From NCBI GenBank assembly GCA_002325605.1, contig DCSM01000149.1:1-9166 (forward strand): a stretch of 9,166 nucleotides of DNA, in the 5' to 3' direction. The notes under the pieces were generated by a model. That model did not search any database, was not told where the DNA came from, and saw only the letters and a program-made list of their open reading frames with translations. Below are positions 1 to 7,174 of this stretch, piece after piece (the first letter of the stretch is position 1; every line of letters begins with the position of its first letter). Made by a program: the position numbers and the translations under genes. Origin of the DNA: Chloroflexaceae bacterium UBA1466. Lineage in GTDB: Bacteria; Chloroflexota; Chloroflexia; Chloroflexales; Chloroflexaceae.

Positions 1-134
1 TCAGCCAGCGGTTTCCAAGGTGATAAGGGTTTCATTTCCATAGAAATAGGTTTGCCCAAAAAAGATTGCCCTAAGTGGAAGCGCGGCCAGAGACCTCGGC
101 GAAGGGGTGGGAGTGCGTTCCATGCTGGCAATTG
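1..134. other. Unassigned left edge
   Basis: No gene can be assigned here with confidence. On the minus strand a reading frame is open from an ATG at 123 (or an upstream ATG at 177) to a TGA at bases 3-1, giving 40 or 58 residues. It has no Shine-Dalgarno sequence and no family I recognise. On the + strand one frame is open from the edge to a TAA at 208-210, but it runs through the panE promoter and so is probably not coding. Another + frame stops at 41-43 and could be the tail of an upstream gene. The segment is best treated as an intergenic region with possible gene ends. Confidence 0.3.
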
Positions 135-143
135 TGGTATAAT
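135..143 (+). promoter_or_regulatory. Extended -10 promoter for the panE operon
   Basis: TGG followed by TATAAT (138-143) forms a consensus -10 hexamer with the TGn extension that lets sigma-70-type polymerase start without a good -35. No convincing -35 lies 16-18 bases upstream. A start near base 150 would leave a leader of about 80 bases. That leader contains a 6-bp hairpin (163-168 with 177-182) and a five-codon mini-ORF ending at the panE start. The same TGTGGTATA string precedes rnpB. Confidence 0.6.
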
Positions 144-231
144 ATCGTTTGGCTTTAAACAGAGAGAAGAAGACCATTCTCTTCGTGTAAAGTTATTCTG
201 TACCTTCTAAGTAAGCAATGGTTATTCTATC

Positions 232-1272
232 GTGACAATCGTCATTGTTGGCGGTGGCGCAATTGGGCTTCTCGTAGCTGGCCGTCTCGCCCAGGCTTCA
301 CAGCCTGTAGCCTTGTTGGTGCGCCCAAAGACAAGCGCCGCTTTGAAAACCCAACCGTTAGCTATTAAGCAAGCAGGGCAAACCCAAAAAATCAGCAACC
401 TTCTTGCCAAAACAGAAATTACGGAACTTCCGCTTGCCTATCAACATCCGCAACTCGCAATTTTGTGTGTTAAGGGTTATGCTACAAGTGAAGCCTTACC
501 GACACTTCTTTCCTTACAACCCAAAACCATCCTGACCCTTCAAAATGGTCTTGGTCACGAAGAGACCTTGGCGAATGCGCTGGGAAAAGAGAAGATCATC
601 GCTGGGGTTATCACCAGTTCTGTAGATATAGAGTCGGCAACCAGCATTACCGTTACAAAAGTTGGGGGAATTGGTCTGGCACGCCTGAGTGATTCGTTAA
701 ATATAGCGCCGACAGCAGCGCTTCTGCGATCTGGAGCGTTTAGAATAACAGAATATGCAGATTATCGCGCCTTAAAGTGGTCAAAAGTCCTCCTTAATAT
801 GCTGGGAAATGCTACAGCAGCGCTTCTTGATTTACCAGTTGACGCTATTTATGCCGATCAACGCCTGGTAGAGCTTGAACAGCGAGCTTTTCAAGAAGCA
901 CTTGCGGTTATGAAGACGCTGCATATTCGCCCCGTGAATCTACCAGGTTATCCCGTAATTCCTCTTGCTTTTCTTATGCAAAAGTTTCCAACGAAAGGAG
1001 TAGCTTGGGTGCTGCGGGGGTTTGCGGCACGGGGGCGAGGCGGCAAAATTCCATCGCTTCAGCAAGATTTCCAACAAGGCAAAGCTCATTCTGAAGGAGC
1101 GTATTTGTATGGAGCGATTGCCCAAGCCGCCGAACAAGTTGGTTTAGTCGCGCCAGTCAATAAAGCATTATGGCAAATGTTAGATAATCTTGTAACTGGC
1201 AACATGGCTAAAGATGCGTTTCGGCATAAGCCAGATCAATTGCTTGATTTTATTGCGAATTCTCAATGTTAA
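232..1272 (+). CDS. panE: 2-dehydropantoate 2-reductase (ketopantoate reductase)
   Basis: This 346-residue protein should reduce ketopantoate to pantoate with NADPH, the cytoplasmic step that feeds coenzyme A synthesis. The N-terminal Rossmann domain carries the dinucleotide motif GxGxxG at residues 7-12, followed by the family signatures CVKGY (K81) and LQNGLG (N105). The C-terminal helical domain has W183-S-K185 with N189 and N193, matching the catalytic lysine and asparagine region, and a PSLQQD segment followed by HSEG (E288), the position of the conserved acidic residue. Length is slightly above the usual 290-320. The start is GTG at 232, placing the Rossmann strand at residue 3 as usual; there is no clear Shine-Dalgarno sequence. 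A mini-ORF ATG at 218 ends in a TGA overlapping this GTG. First gene of a probable five-gene operon. ApbA/PanE paralogs acting on other 2-oxo acids exist, so the exact substrate is inferred. Confidence 0.88.
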   Translation: MTIVIVGGGAIGLLVAGRLAQASQPVALLVRPKTSAALKTQPLAIKQAGQTQKISNLLAKTEITELPLAYQHPQLAILCVKGYATSEALPTLLSLQPKTILTLQNGLGHEETLANALGKEKIIAGVITSSVDIESATSITVTKVGGIGLARLSDSLNIAPTAALLRSGAFRITEYADYRALKWSKVLLNMLGNATAALLDLPVDAIYADQRLVELEQRAFQEALAVMKTLHIRPVNLPGYPVIPLAFLMQKFPTKGVAWVLRGFAARGRGGKIPSLQQDFQQGKAHSEGAYLYGAIAQAAEQVGLVAPVNKALWQMLDNLVTGNMAKDAFRHKPDQLLDFIANSQC

Positions 1273-1318
1273 GACCAAAAATAAGTTTTTTACTCTCTTT
1301 GAAAAGAAGTGATATAAG

Positions 1319-1930
1319 ATGATAATAGGCGAAACAATCATCTTTATTGGATTAGCATATCTGCTTGGCTCAATTCCCTTTAGCTTTTTGGTTGCTCGCA
1401 GCTATGGAGTTGATCTGCGGAAAGTTGGTAGTGGCAACATTGGGGCCGCGAATGTTGGGCGAGCGTGTGGCCGGAACGCCTTTCTGCTGGCTACATTTTT
1501 AGATATGCTTAAAGGCGCATTTTTCACCGCGATAGCGCTGTATAATGGGGGACTTCCCGCACTTTCGGTGGTTTTGATCGGTGGGGGCGCGATTTTGGGG
1601 CATACATTTCCTCTTTTTCTAGGTTTTCGCGGCGGAAAAGCTGTTTCAACAAGTGGGGGTGTACTGCTGGCGATCTTTCCCCTAGCAATGCTGCTTGGGG
1701 TTCTTGTTTGGCTTGGTGCTTTCGCTGTTACCAGAATTTCATCCGTTGGCTCGCTGGCAGCTACGCTTTCAGTGCTGCTAACCGCTTTAATAAGTCTGGC
1801 TTTAGGGAAGCTTGATCTGATTTATACTCTATTTATCTGCGTGGTTGCAGCTTTAGTCTTCTTTTTACACCGTTCTAATATTCAGCGCTTGCTCAAGGGC
1901 ACTGAAAATCGGTTTCAAAAATTGAACTAA
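1319..1930 (+). CDS. plsY: Acyl-phosphate:glycerol-3-phosphate acyltransferase PlsY
   Basis: PlsY moves an acyl group from acyl-phosphate to glycerol-3-phosphate, giving lysophosphatidic acid, the first committed step of phospholipid synthesis, at the inner membrane. At 203 residues it has normal family length, with several hydrophobic segments. All three signature motifs are visible: GSIPFSFLV then VGSGNIGAANVGR (residues 17-48), LDMLKG (61-66), and GHTFPLFLGFRGGK (94-107). The C-terminal HRSNIQRLLKGTEN (184-197) also matches the family. The ATG at 1319 is preceded by an SD-like AAGAAGTGA (1304-1312), 6 bases away. It lies 46 bases after panE and 42 before the next gene, so it is probably cotranscribed. 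Its acyl-phosphate supplier PlsX is not in the window. Confidence 0.95.
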   Translation: MIIGETIIFIGLAYLLGSIPFSFLVARSYGVDLRKVGSGNIGAANVGRACGRNAFLLATFLDMLKGAFFTAIALYNGGLPALSVVLIGGGAILGHTFPLFLGFRGGKAVSTSGGVLLAIFPLAMLLGVLVWLGAFAVTRISSVGSLAATLSVLLTALISLALGKLDLIYTLFICVVAALVFFLHRSNIQRLLKGTENRFQKLN

Positions 1931-1972
1931 CGCTGTTTTAGGTGTTTTTAGATAGAAAGGTAATCTACAAAA

Positions 1973-4045
1973 ATGGAAGAAATGACGATTGATCTTCGTC
2001 CCTTTTTTGAAACTCCTTTTCGTTGGTGGCGGTTGATTTTGGTTTGCACACTTGTCCCGACCATCTTTACTGCGACTGCAAGTACCCCGGTTCTCACGCC
2101 AAATACGTTTGAAGCTCGCGCCGGAGTAGCTGTTCTGCGCTCCCGCACGCAAGTTGACTTTGAATCTGCGGCCAAAACGCTTACGGATGATCAATTTCAA
2201 AAAACAGCCGAAGGAGTGGCCAAAACGGCTACCGATTCGCGGCAACTAACATTGGCCGCTTTAGTCAAGAATGGAGCTATTGCCGAGCGTGTTCTCAAGC
2301 AATTAGAGCAGGAACTGGCGGAAAAGGGAGGAAAGAAAATTCAACCTGGCGATCTGATGAATCTGGTCAGTGGTGAACTTATCCAGGATCAGAAGCAGGC
2401 AAAGGGGGATTTAGTTGAGGTCGTCGTCAGTCATCTTGACCCCGTTAAAGCGGCGCTGATCGCCAATGCTTGGGCTAAAGAGTACGAGAAGCTGGTCAAT
2501 GAGATTTATGGTAGCCCCCAAAGAGCCGAAACGCAGGCCAATGTCAAGCTGACTAAGCAGGAATATGAAGCGGCTCAACAGAAATTGAGCCAGTTTATCG
2601 CTGAAAGTCGCATTGAACAGTCCAAGCGCCAGGTCGAAGATAAGACTAAGATTCTAGCGGGCTTACAGGATATGCGCCAGCGGATTATCTCTAATACGCT
2701 AGGGTTGGAAGTTTCGTCGAGTAGTCAACTCTACGCAGCCTACTTGCAAGCCCAGGCTGATAATCGGATTTTAGCCTTCAATAAAGAGCAGGAGCGGAAA
2801 CGTTTGCTTGTTTCAGCCTACATTGATGCCCAAACTGAAGGGCAAGTAAGCGTCTTTGCCAAACAAGCAAAGGAGCGCCAGCGGGTTTTGGATGATGCGT
2901 ATCTTGCCCAAGCGAAGGTTGATAGCTTTTTGCGCCGCGCTCGTACTCTCCGCGACCAAGCTCGGCAAGGGGGCGATGCTGGTTCAACAAGTGTTGCTTT
3001 GCTTTTGCTAAAGGCTGAAATTGCTGGGGGGTTCCAGCCCAGTCAGCCAAGTACGCCTAGTCAACCGTCTGTAAATATCAATCCTCAGAAATCCCAGACC
3101 GAAAGCGATCCAAAAGCTGCTAAACCGCAAGGTTCGTTAGATAATCTGGTCATTTTGAATAATCTTACTACGCCAAACAGCCCACAAGCGCAGAGTAATC
3201 TCAGCCTTAACATTGATAAAATTGATACACTTGTCCCCGCCAACCTAACGCAAGATACAGAAGCCTTAGTTGTTGCGCTGGATAATCAACAAAATGAGCT
3301 TAAAGCAACCATAGAGCGCCAAGCGCAACTTTTGCTAAGTGATACAGGCTTAAATCTTGCCCAGCCCATTACTGATACGGCCCTCATGCAACAAATTAAG
3401 CAGAAGTATCCACAGCTTTTTGAGCCAGGAGAATTGGGGAAATTGAGCGAAGCCGTCACTTCAGATAACTCCCTAAATCGTAGTGCGCTGGCGGTAGCCG
3501 AAGACTTGTTGCAACTCAAGAATAAAGAGAAGATCTTAGATTTTTACGCGGCAGATACGGCCCTTAATCGTTACATCAATGACCTAGAGAAAGAGACGCG
3601 CATTCTTGAATCGAAAGTAGAGGAAGAGAGGTCCAAGAAAAAGGATTTGGAACGGGCCCGTGACCTTGCCTTCGAGACCTTTTCGACCTTAGCGCGAAAG
3701 GAAGCGGAGTTCCGAGTCGCCGCCGAGTTGCCAGGCACAGAAGTTCGCTTTGCTTCTTCAGCCACAGTTCCGACTCTACCTTCCCAAAAGGCCGTTACAC
3801 GCAAACAACTCAATTTGGGCTTGTCGGCGTTCATGGGTTTCCTTTTTGGGGTGATCTTTGCCTTCATGTTGGAATACTTAGGGTCAACGGTTACGATCCC
3901 GCAAGTCCTTTGGGGTAAACCCGCTGCTCCCTGGAATCGGGTTTTTCGCTGGCTAACCAAGCGGTCTAAGCTTCCACGGGAGCGCTTAGAAGAATTAGCT
4001 CACCCTGAAGAGAAGCCACCTGAGCCAAACGAAGGAATTTCGTGA
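1973..4045 (+). CDS. Wzz-like polysaccharide co-polymerase, oversized
   Basis: A 690-residue membrane protein with the architecture of Wzz/chain-length determinant proteins: a short cytoplasmic N-terminus, one membrane span (about 19-37), a large extracytoplasmic part, a proline-rich approach (VPTLPSQK, 599-606), a second span (about 614-637) and a short charged tail. Residues 150-178 (SHLDPVKAALIANAWAKEY region) match the Wzz domain. Long charged helices (about 190-330 and 500-585) suggest coiled coils. No Walker A motif is visible, so no fused tyrosine kinase. It likely scaffolds polymerisation or export of an envelope polysaccharide. Odd points are the length, well above typical Wzz, three 27-residue repeats (256-330) and a P/S/Q/N-rich stretch (354-410). 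The start ATG has GAAAGG 12 bases upstream; another ATG lies three codons in. Its stop overlaps the next start by 4 bases (GTGA). Which polysaccharide it serves is unknown. Confidence 0.78.
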   Translation: MEEMTIDLRPFFETPFRWWRLILVCTLVPTIFTATASTPVLTPNTFEARAGVAVLRSRTQVDFESAAKTLTDDQFQKTAEGVAKTATDSRQLTLAALVKNGAIAERVLKQLEQELAEKGGKKIQPGDLMNLVSGELIQDQKQAKGDLVEVVVSHLDPVKAALIANAWAKEYEKLVNEIYGSPQRAETQANVKLTKQEYEAAQQKLSQFIAESRIEQSKRQVEDKTKILAGLQDMRQRIISNTLGLEVSSSSQLYAAYLQAQADNRILAFNKEQERKRLLVSAYIDAQTEGQVSVFAKQAKERQRVLDDAYLAQAKVDSFLRRARTLRDQARQGGDAGSTSVALLLLKAEIAGGFQPSQPSTPSQPSVNINPQKSQTESDPKAAKPQGSLDNLVILNNLTTPNSPQAQSNLSLNIDKIDTLVPANLTQDTEALVVALDNQQNELKATIERQAQLLLSDTGLNLAQPITDTALMQQIKQKYPQLFEPGELGKLSEAVTSDNSLNRSALAVAEDLLQLKNKEKILDFYAADTALNRYINDLEKETRILESKVEEERSKKKDLERARDLAFETFSTLARKEAEFRVAAELPGTEVRFASSATVPTLPSQKAVTRKQLNLGLSAFMGFLFGVIFAFMLEYLGSTVTIPQVLWGKPAAPWNRVFRWLTKRSKLPRERLEELAHPEEKPPEPNEGIS
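2738..2962 (+). repeat. Three-copy 26/27-residue repeat within the Wzz-like protein
   Basis: The protein repeats a unit beginning AYLQAQ (residue 256), AYIDAQ (282) and AYLAQA (309), each followed by a charged stretch ending near QERKRLLV, KERQRVLD and RTLRDQA. Spacing is 26 and 27 residues. The DNA copies are diverged, so this is an old internal protein repeat and not a recent duplication. A period near 26-27 with small and aromatic residues at fixed places fits a long helical hairpin or coiled coil. Confidence 0.6.
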
Positions 4046-5052
4046 CCAACCCCGTTTGGCAACGGTTCCTTACCCCCTTACGCTGCTTAGGAAGTGGCGG
4101 ATTGCTCGGCTACCTTATCTGGCAAGCGAACCCGCTCCAGATCTGGGCAGCTTGGCAATCCGCTCACCTTCAATGGCTTGGATTAGCCCTTCTTGTGCAA
4201 TTCGTTGGCATTGGGGTAAGTAGCGCTAAATGGAATTACCTTCTCGCGCTTCGCGGGCAAAAGCAACCTTACTTCTGGCTCTTAGGGGTTTACTTGGTAG
4301 GGCAATTTGCAAACAATTTTCTCCCCACAACCGTCGGGGGAGATGCAGTACGGGCTGTACAACTAGGGCGAAAGATAGGGAGCTTTAGTCAGGCAAGTGC
4401 CTCGATCTTCATTGAACGTTTAACGGGTTTTCTGGCTCTTAGCTTGATTGCAAACCTTGCCCTTGCCTTAACCTACTTTGGCCCCAGCAGTGACAAACTT
4501 GCGACCAGCCCGGCCCTTCAAATCATTACAATGGGGTTTACCCTTCTGGCGATTGTTGTGGCGGGAGCTTCCCTCAGCGCAGCTTGGATAGAGCAACGGT
4601 TTGGGCAATTTTTACCAGTAGTGCTTCGCCACCGTGTTCAAAGCCTTGCCCAAGCTCTTACAGCTTACTTTCCACAAGGGAGATCGCTCCTTCTAACAAT
4701 GACGGTCTCCCTTTTCTTTCAATTGATCTGGGTCGGGGTGCATGTTGCTTGTAGTTTGGCCCTTAATGTGCAAGCTCCGCTTCTCCTTTATGCTCTAATG
4801 TCCTCTCTCACAGATATTGTAGGGCTTGCGCCGATCTTTCTGAACAATTTGGGGGCGCGGGAGATGATCTTTACGCTCTACCTTTCACAGATCGGTATTC
4901 CTCCTGCCACTGCTTTAGCCCTTTCCTTTCTTGTCTTCACGATCCGCCTCGCAGCAAGTACATTAGGCGGAGGCGTAATTCTTTTTGGCGGCGCAGACCT
5001 TCGTACCTTATCTGCTAAACCTTCAGAATCTTCTTCGCTAAGTTCTAACTAA
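4042..5052 (+). CDS. Flippase-like integral membrane protein (lysylphosphatidylglycerol synthase TM family)
   Basis: A 336-residue polytopic membrane protein with about eight hydrophobic segments, of the family formed by the MprF N-terminal flippase-like domain and AglD-type proteins (UPF0104/TIGR00374). The signatures are clear: NNFLPTTVGGDAVRA (91-105), SASIFIERLTGF (119-130) and, near the C-terminus, PIFLNNLGARE (264-274), which corresponds to the family's P...GlGxRE segment. It lacks the cytosolic aminoacyl-transferase domain of full MprF, so lysinylation is not expected; a role in moving a lipid or lipid-linked sugar across the membrane is inferred. It starts at GTG 4042, overlapping the Wzz-like gene's TGA by 4 bases, with GAAGGA (4031-4036) as ribosome site inside that gene, indicating translational coupling. 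It ends 5 bases before the glycosyltransferase gene, suggesting the two share a substrate pathway. Confidence 0.85.
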   Translation: MTNPVWQRFLTPLRCLGSGGLLGYLIWQANPLQIWAAWQSAHLQWLGLALLVQFVGIGVSSAKWNYLLALRGQKQPYFWLLGVYLVGQFANNFLPTTVGGDAVRAVQLGRKIGSFSQASASIFIERLTGFLALSLIANLALALTYFGPSSDKLATSPALQIITMGFTLLAIVVAGASLSAAWIEQRFGQFLPVVLRHRVQSLAQALTAYFPQGRSLLLTMTVSLFFQLIWVGVHVACSLALNVQAPLLLYALMSSLTDIVGLAPIFLNNLGAREMIFTLYLSQIGIPPATALALSFLVFTIRLAASTLGGGVILFGGADLRTLSAKPSESSSLSSN

Positions 5053-5057
5053 CTTCT

Positions 5058-7121
5058 GTGTTTTCTTCTCGCTTTTTCTCCCAGCCAAAAACTCTTTCAA
5101 TCCTCTTCTTTTTGCTTGCCCTTATTCCCCGCACCCTTGCCTTGGGAAGGTTTGATACGGTAGACGAAGCTTATCATTGGTTTGAACGGGCCGAACAATT
5201 CCTGCGCTTCTTTCAGCGTGGGGATTATGCAAGCACGAACCTTATCGGGCATCCTGGTGTAACGACGATGTGGTTGGGGGCAGCGGGAGTTTTAGCGCAT
5301 AAACTACTTGCCAGTTGGGGAGGACTAAATCTCAATGACCACGACCTTCATCGGATCCTCTTACGCCTACCTGTAGCTTTCGTCAATTCCCTTGCACCTG
5401 CGCTGGCTTATCCGCTTCTTCAGCGCATCTTCGCCAAGAGGGTAGCTTTTCTGGCGATTCTCTTTTGGGCAACTGATCCCTTCTTAATCGCCCATGGCCA
5501 ACTTCTGCACCTTGACGCGCTTCTTACCTCTTTTCTAACCCTTTCCCTTCTTACAGCAATAATTGCGTTCGGCGATGATCTTCTTCACTGGAAATACCTT
5601 CTCCTCTCAGGAATCGCGGGAGGTTTAGCTTTTCTTACCAAATCTCCTTCTATCATCCTTTTGCCAATGCTAGGGTTTTTGGCTTTAGAAAGAAGCAGAA
5701 GATCAGCTTCCCTTCTGCAAAGTAGCTTTGCACTTTTAACTTGGGGGGGAATAGGAGCGGGAGTATGGATTGCGCTTTGGCCCGCCGCTTGGGTAAATTT
5801 GCTAGGGACAATTCAAAGAGTATTCATTCAAGTAAGTTATGATGGGGGATCACCTCACGGCTGGGGAAACTTCTTTTTGGGGAAAGCTGTCGAAGACCCA
5901 GGGCCCTTCTTTTATCCCTTTGCCATCCTCTTTCGCCTGACTCCTTGGGCAACCTTTGGCCTTATGGCCCTTGCTTTTATGCTTCTTCGCCGAGTTCGCT
6001 CTTTTCAACAGAGAAGGGAATTAAAGCTCCTGCTAATCTTTACCCTCCTCTTCACGATGATGATGACCTTCCCGCCCAAGAAGTTTGACCGTTACATCTT
6101 GCCTATTTTTCCCGCTCTCAATATTGCGGCGGCAATTGGAATTAGCTGGCTTTTTGATCACCTTAGACAAAAATGGCATTTTCAAATCACCGACATGCTA
6201 CCCGTCTCGATTCCTACTCGGCCCCTGCGCCCCTTTGTACCTTCTCCTCCTGCGTCCCTTCTCCCTCGCTTTTCCCTCCCTCTGATAATCCTGTTGCTTG
6301 CAAATGTTGCTTGGTATCACCCTTACGAATTAGCCTATTACAATCCTCTCCTTGGGGGAGGAAAAGTAGCCTCAAAAATCCTCCCTATTGGGTGGGGGGA
6401 AGGTTTAGAGCAGGCAGGAGCTTATATCAAAGCGCAGCCTAATGGTTGCGAACGGCCCGTAGCGGTTTGGTTCTGGCCGATGATGCCGCCCTACCTTTGC
6501 TCGCCCGCAGTACGCATGAATTGGGCCTTAGAACAAGGGAAAGTAGATTATGCGATCTTATACCTTGACCAAATTCAGCGCAATGATCTGCCTGAAGTAA
6601 CCAACTTTCTTCAAAAGAATTTCCAACCTGTGCAGACCGTGCAAATCCAGGGGATAGATTACGCTTTCGTTTACAGCCTCCCGCAACCCGTTGCCCATCC
6701 CCTCAATGTGGTTTTTGGGGAAGGAATTTCGCTCAAGGGCTACACGCTTGATACTTCTAAAGTAGTAGAAAAAGGTGTTTTGACGCTAACAGTGCAATGG
6801 CAAGTGCAAAAACATCTCTCAGAACCTGTCTCCCTCTTTGTTCATCTGCTAGATGCAAAAGGGAACCTTTTAAGCCAAATAGATACGCTCCCTGGCGGGC
6901 CTCGTACCCCTTCAGACCTTTGGCAGCCACAACAGTTTATAACTTGGATCCATCCCATCCCTTTGCAAAAGGCTATCGCTTCTGGAAACTATTGGTTGGC
7001 TTTAGGTTTATATCACCCCAAAACAGGCGAACGCTTGCCTCTGAAGACTTTGCCGCCCCCAAATGCACCCCCCGATGGCCCAAATAGCTTGCTGTTACCC
7101 TTTACGTTTCCAAGTAAATAA
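5058..7121 (+). CDS. PMT/GT39-family membrane glycosyltransferase with C-terminal beta domain
   Basis: A 687-residue GT-C-fold enzyme that should transfer a sugar from a polyprenyl-phosphate donor on the outer face of the membrane. The first extracytoplasmic loop holds the catalytic acidic pair in GRFDTVDEAYHW (D33, E37; residues 30-41), followed by HPGVTTMW (65-72). Other marks are ATDPFLIAHGQLLHLDALL (138-156) and PKKFDRYILPIFP (340-352), the family's K..RY.LP segment. About 10-12 membrane spans occupy residues 11-422. A soluble part with GWGEGLEQAG (445-454) follows, then a beta-rich domain (about 548-685) with DAKGNLLSQIDTLPGG, resembling domains appended to such enzymes in Chloroflexota. 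A proline-rich insert sits at about 376-402. The GTG start has no visible Shine-Dalgarno sequence and lies 5 bases after the upstream stop, so reinitiation or coupling is likely. The acceptor and sugar cannot be read from sequence. Confidence 0.85.
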   Translation: MFSSRFFSQPKTLSILFFLLALIPRTLALGRFDTVDEAYHWFERAEQFLRFFQRGDYASTNLIGHPGVTTMWLGAAGVLAHKLLASWGGLNLNDHDLHRILLRLPVAFVNSLAPALAYPLLQRIFAKRVAFLAILFWATDPFLIAHGQLLHLDALLTSFLTLSLLTAIIAFGDDLLHWKYLLLSGIAGGLAFLTKSPSIILLPMLGFLALERSRRSASLLQSSFALLTWGGIGAGVWIALWPAAWVNLLGTIQRVFIQVSYDGGSPHGWGNFFLGKAVEDPGPFFYPFAILFRLTPWATFGLMALAFMLLRRVRSFQQRRELKLLLIFTLLFTMMMTFPPKKFDRYILPIFPALNIAAAIGISWLFDHLRQKWHFQITDMLPVSIPTRPLRPFVPSPPASLLPRFSLPLIILLLANVAWYHPYELAYYNPLLGGGKVASKILPIGWGEGLEQAGAYIKAQPNGCERPVAVWFWPMMPPYLCSPAVRMNWALEQGKVDYAILYLDQIQRNDLPEVTNFLQKNFQPVQTVQIQGIDYAFVYSLPQPVAHPLNVVFGEGISLKGYTLDTSKVVEKGVLTLTVQWQVQKHLSEPVSLFVHLLDAKGNLLSQIDTLPGGPRTPSDLWQPQQFITWIHPIPLQKAIASGNYWLALGLYHPKTGERLPLKTLPPPNAPPDGPNSLLLPFTFPSK

Positions 7122-7135
7122 GGCTTCTCTAAGCC
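7122..7135 (+). terminator. Small hairpin after the operon (weak terminator candidate)
   Basis: GGCTT-CTCT-AAGCC forms a 5-bp stem immediately after the glycosyltransferase stop codon. It is not followed by a T-run (agaaagctag comes next), so it fits poorly with an intrinsic terminator. It is the only candidate between the operon and rnpB; otherwise transcription may read through into rnpB or end by another mechanism. Confidence 0.2.
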
Positions 7136-7158
7136 AGAAAGCTAGATTTTGTAAAATG

Positions 7159-7167
7159 TGGTATACT
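7159..7167 (+). promoter_or_regulatory. Extended -10 promoter for rnpB
   Basis: TGG followed by TATACT (7162-7167) lies 7 bases before the first base of the RNase P P1 helix (7175), the right distance for a start that coincides with the mature 5' end. No good -35 is seen 16-18 bases upstream. The short palindrome ATTTTGTAAAAT lies just upstream. The string TGTGGTATA is shared with the panE promoter. Confidence 0.65.
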
Positions 7168-7174
7168 ACTTTAC

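Noticed and set aside
1277..1290. AAAAA-TAAG-TTTTT stem between panE and plsY as a terminator
   Set aside because: Only five A-T pairs and no GC stem; too weak, and the gene spacing favours an operon.
1865..2245. 126-codon minus-strand frame, plus a second at 1948-2175
   Set aside because: Antisense to the plsY end and Wzz-like start; no family resemblance and no ribosome site, while the + strand frames have clear motifs.
3571..3960. 129-codon minus-strand frame
   Set aside because: Antisense shadow of the coiled-coil and second membrane span of the Wzz-like protein; basic, low-complexity product with no domain.
6085..6442. Two overlapping + strand frames of 66 and 89 codons, and another at 6797-7087
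   Set aside because: Out-of-frame readings within the glycosyltransferase gene, whose own frame is intact and motif-bearing.
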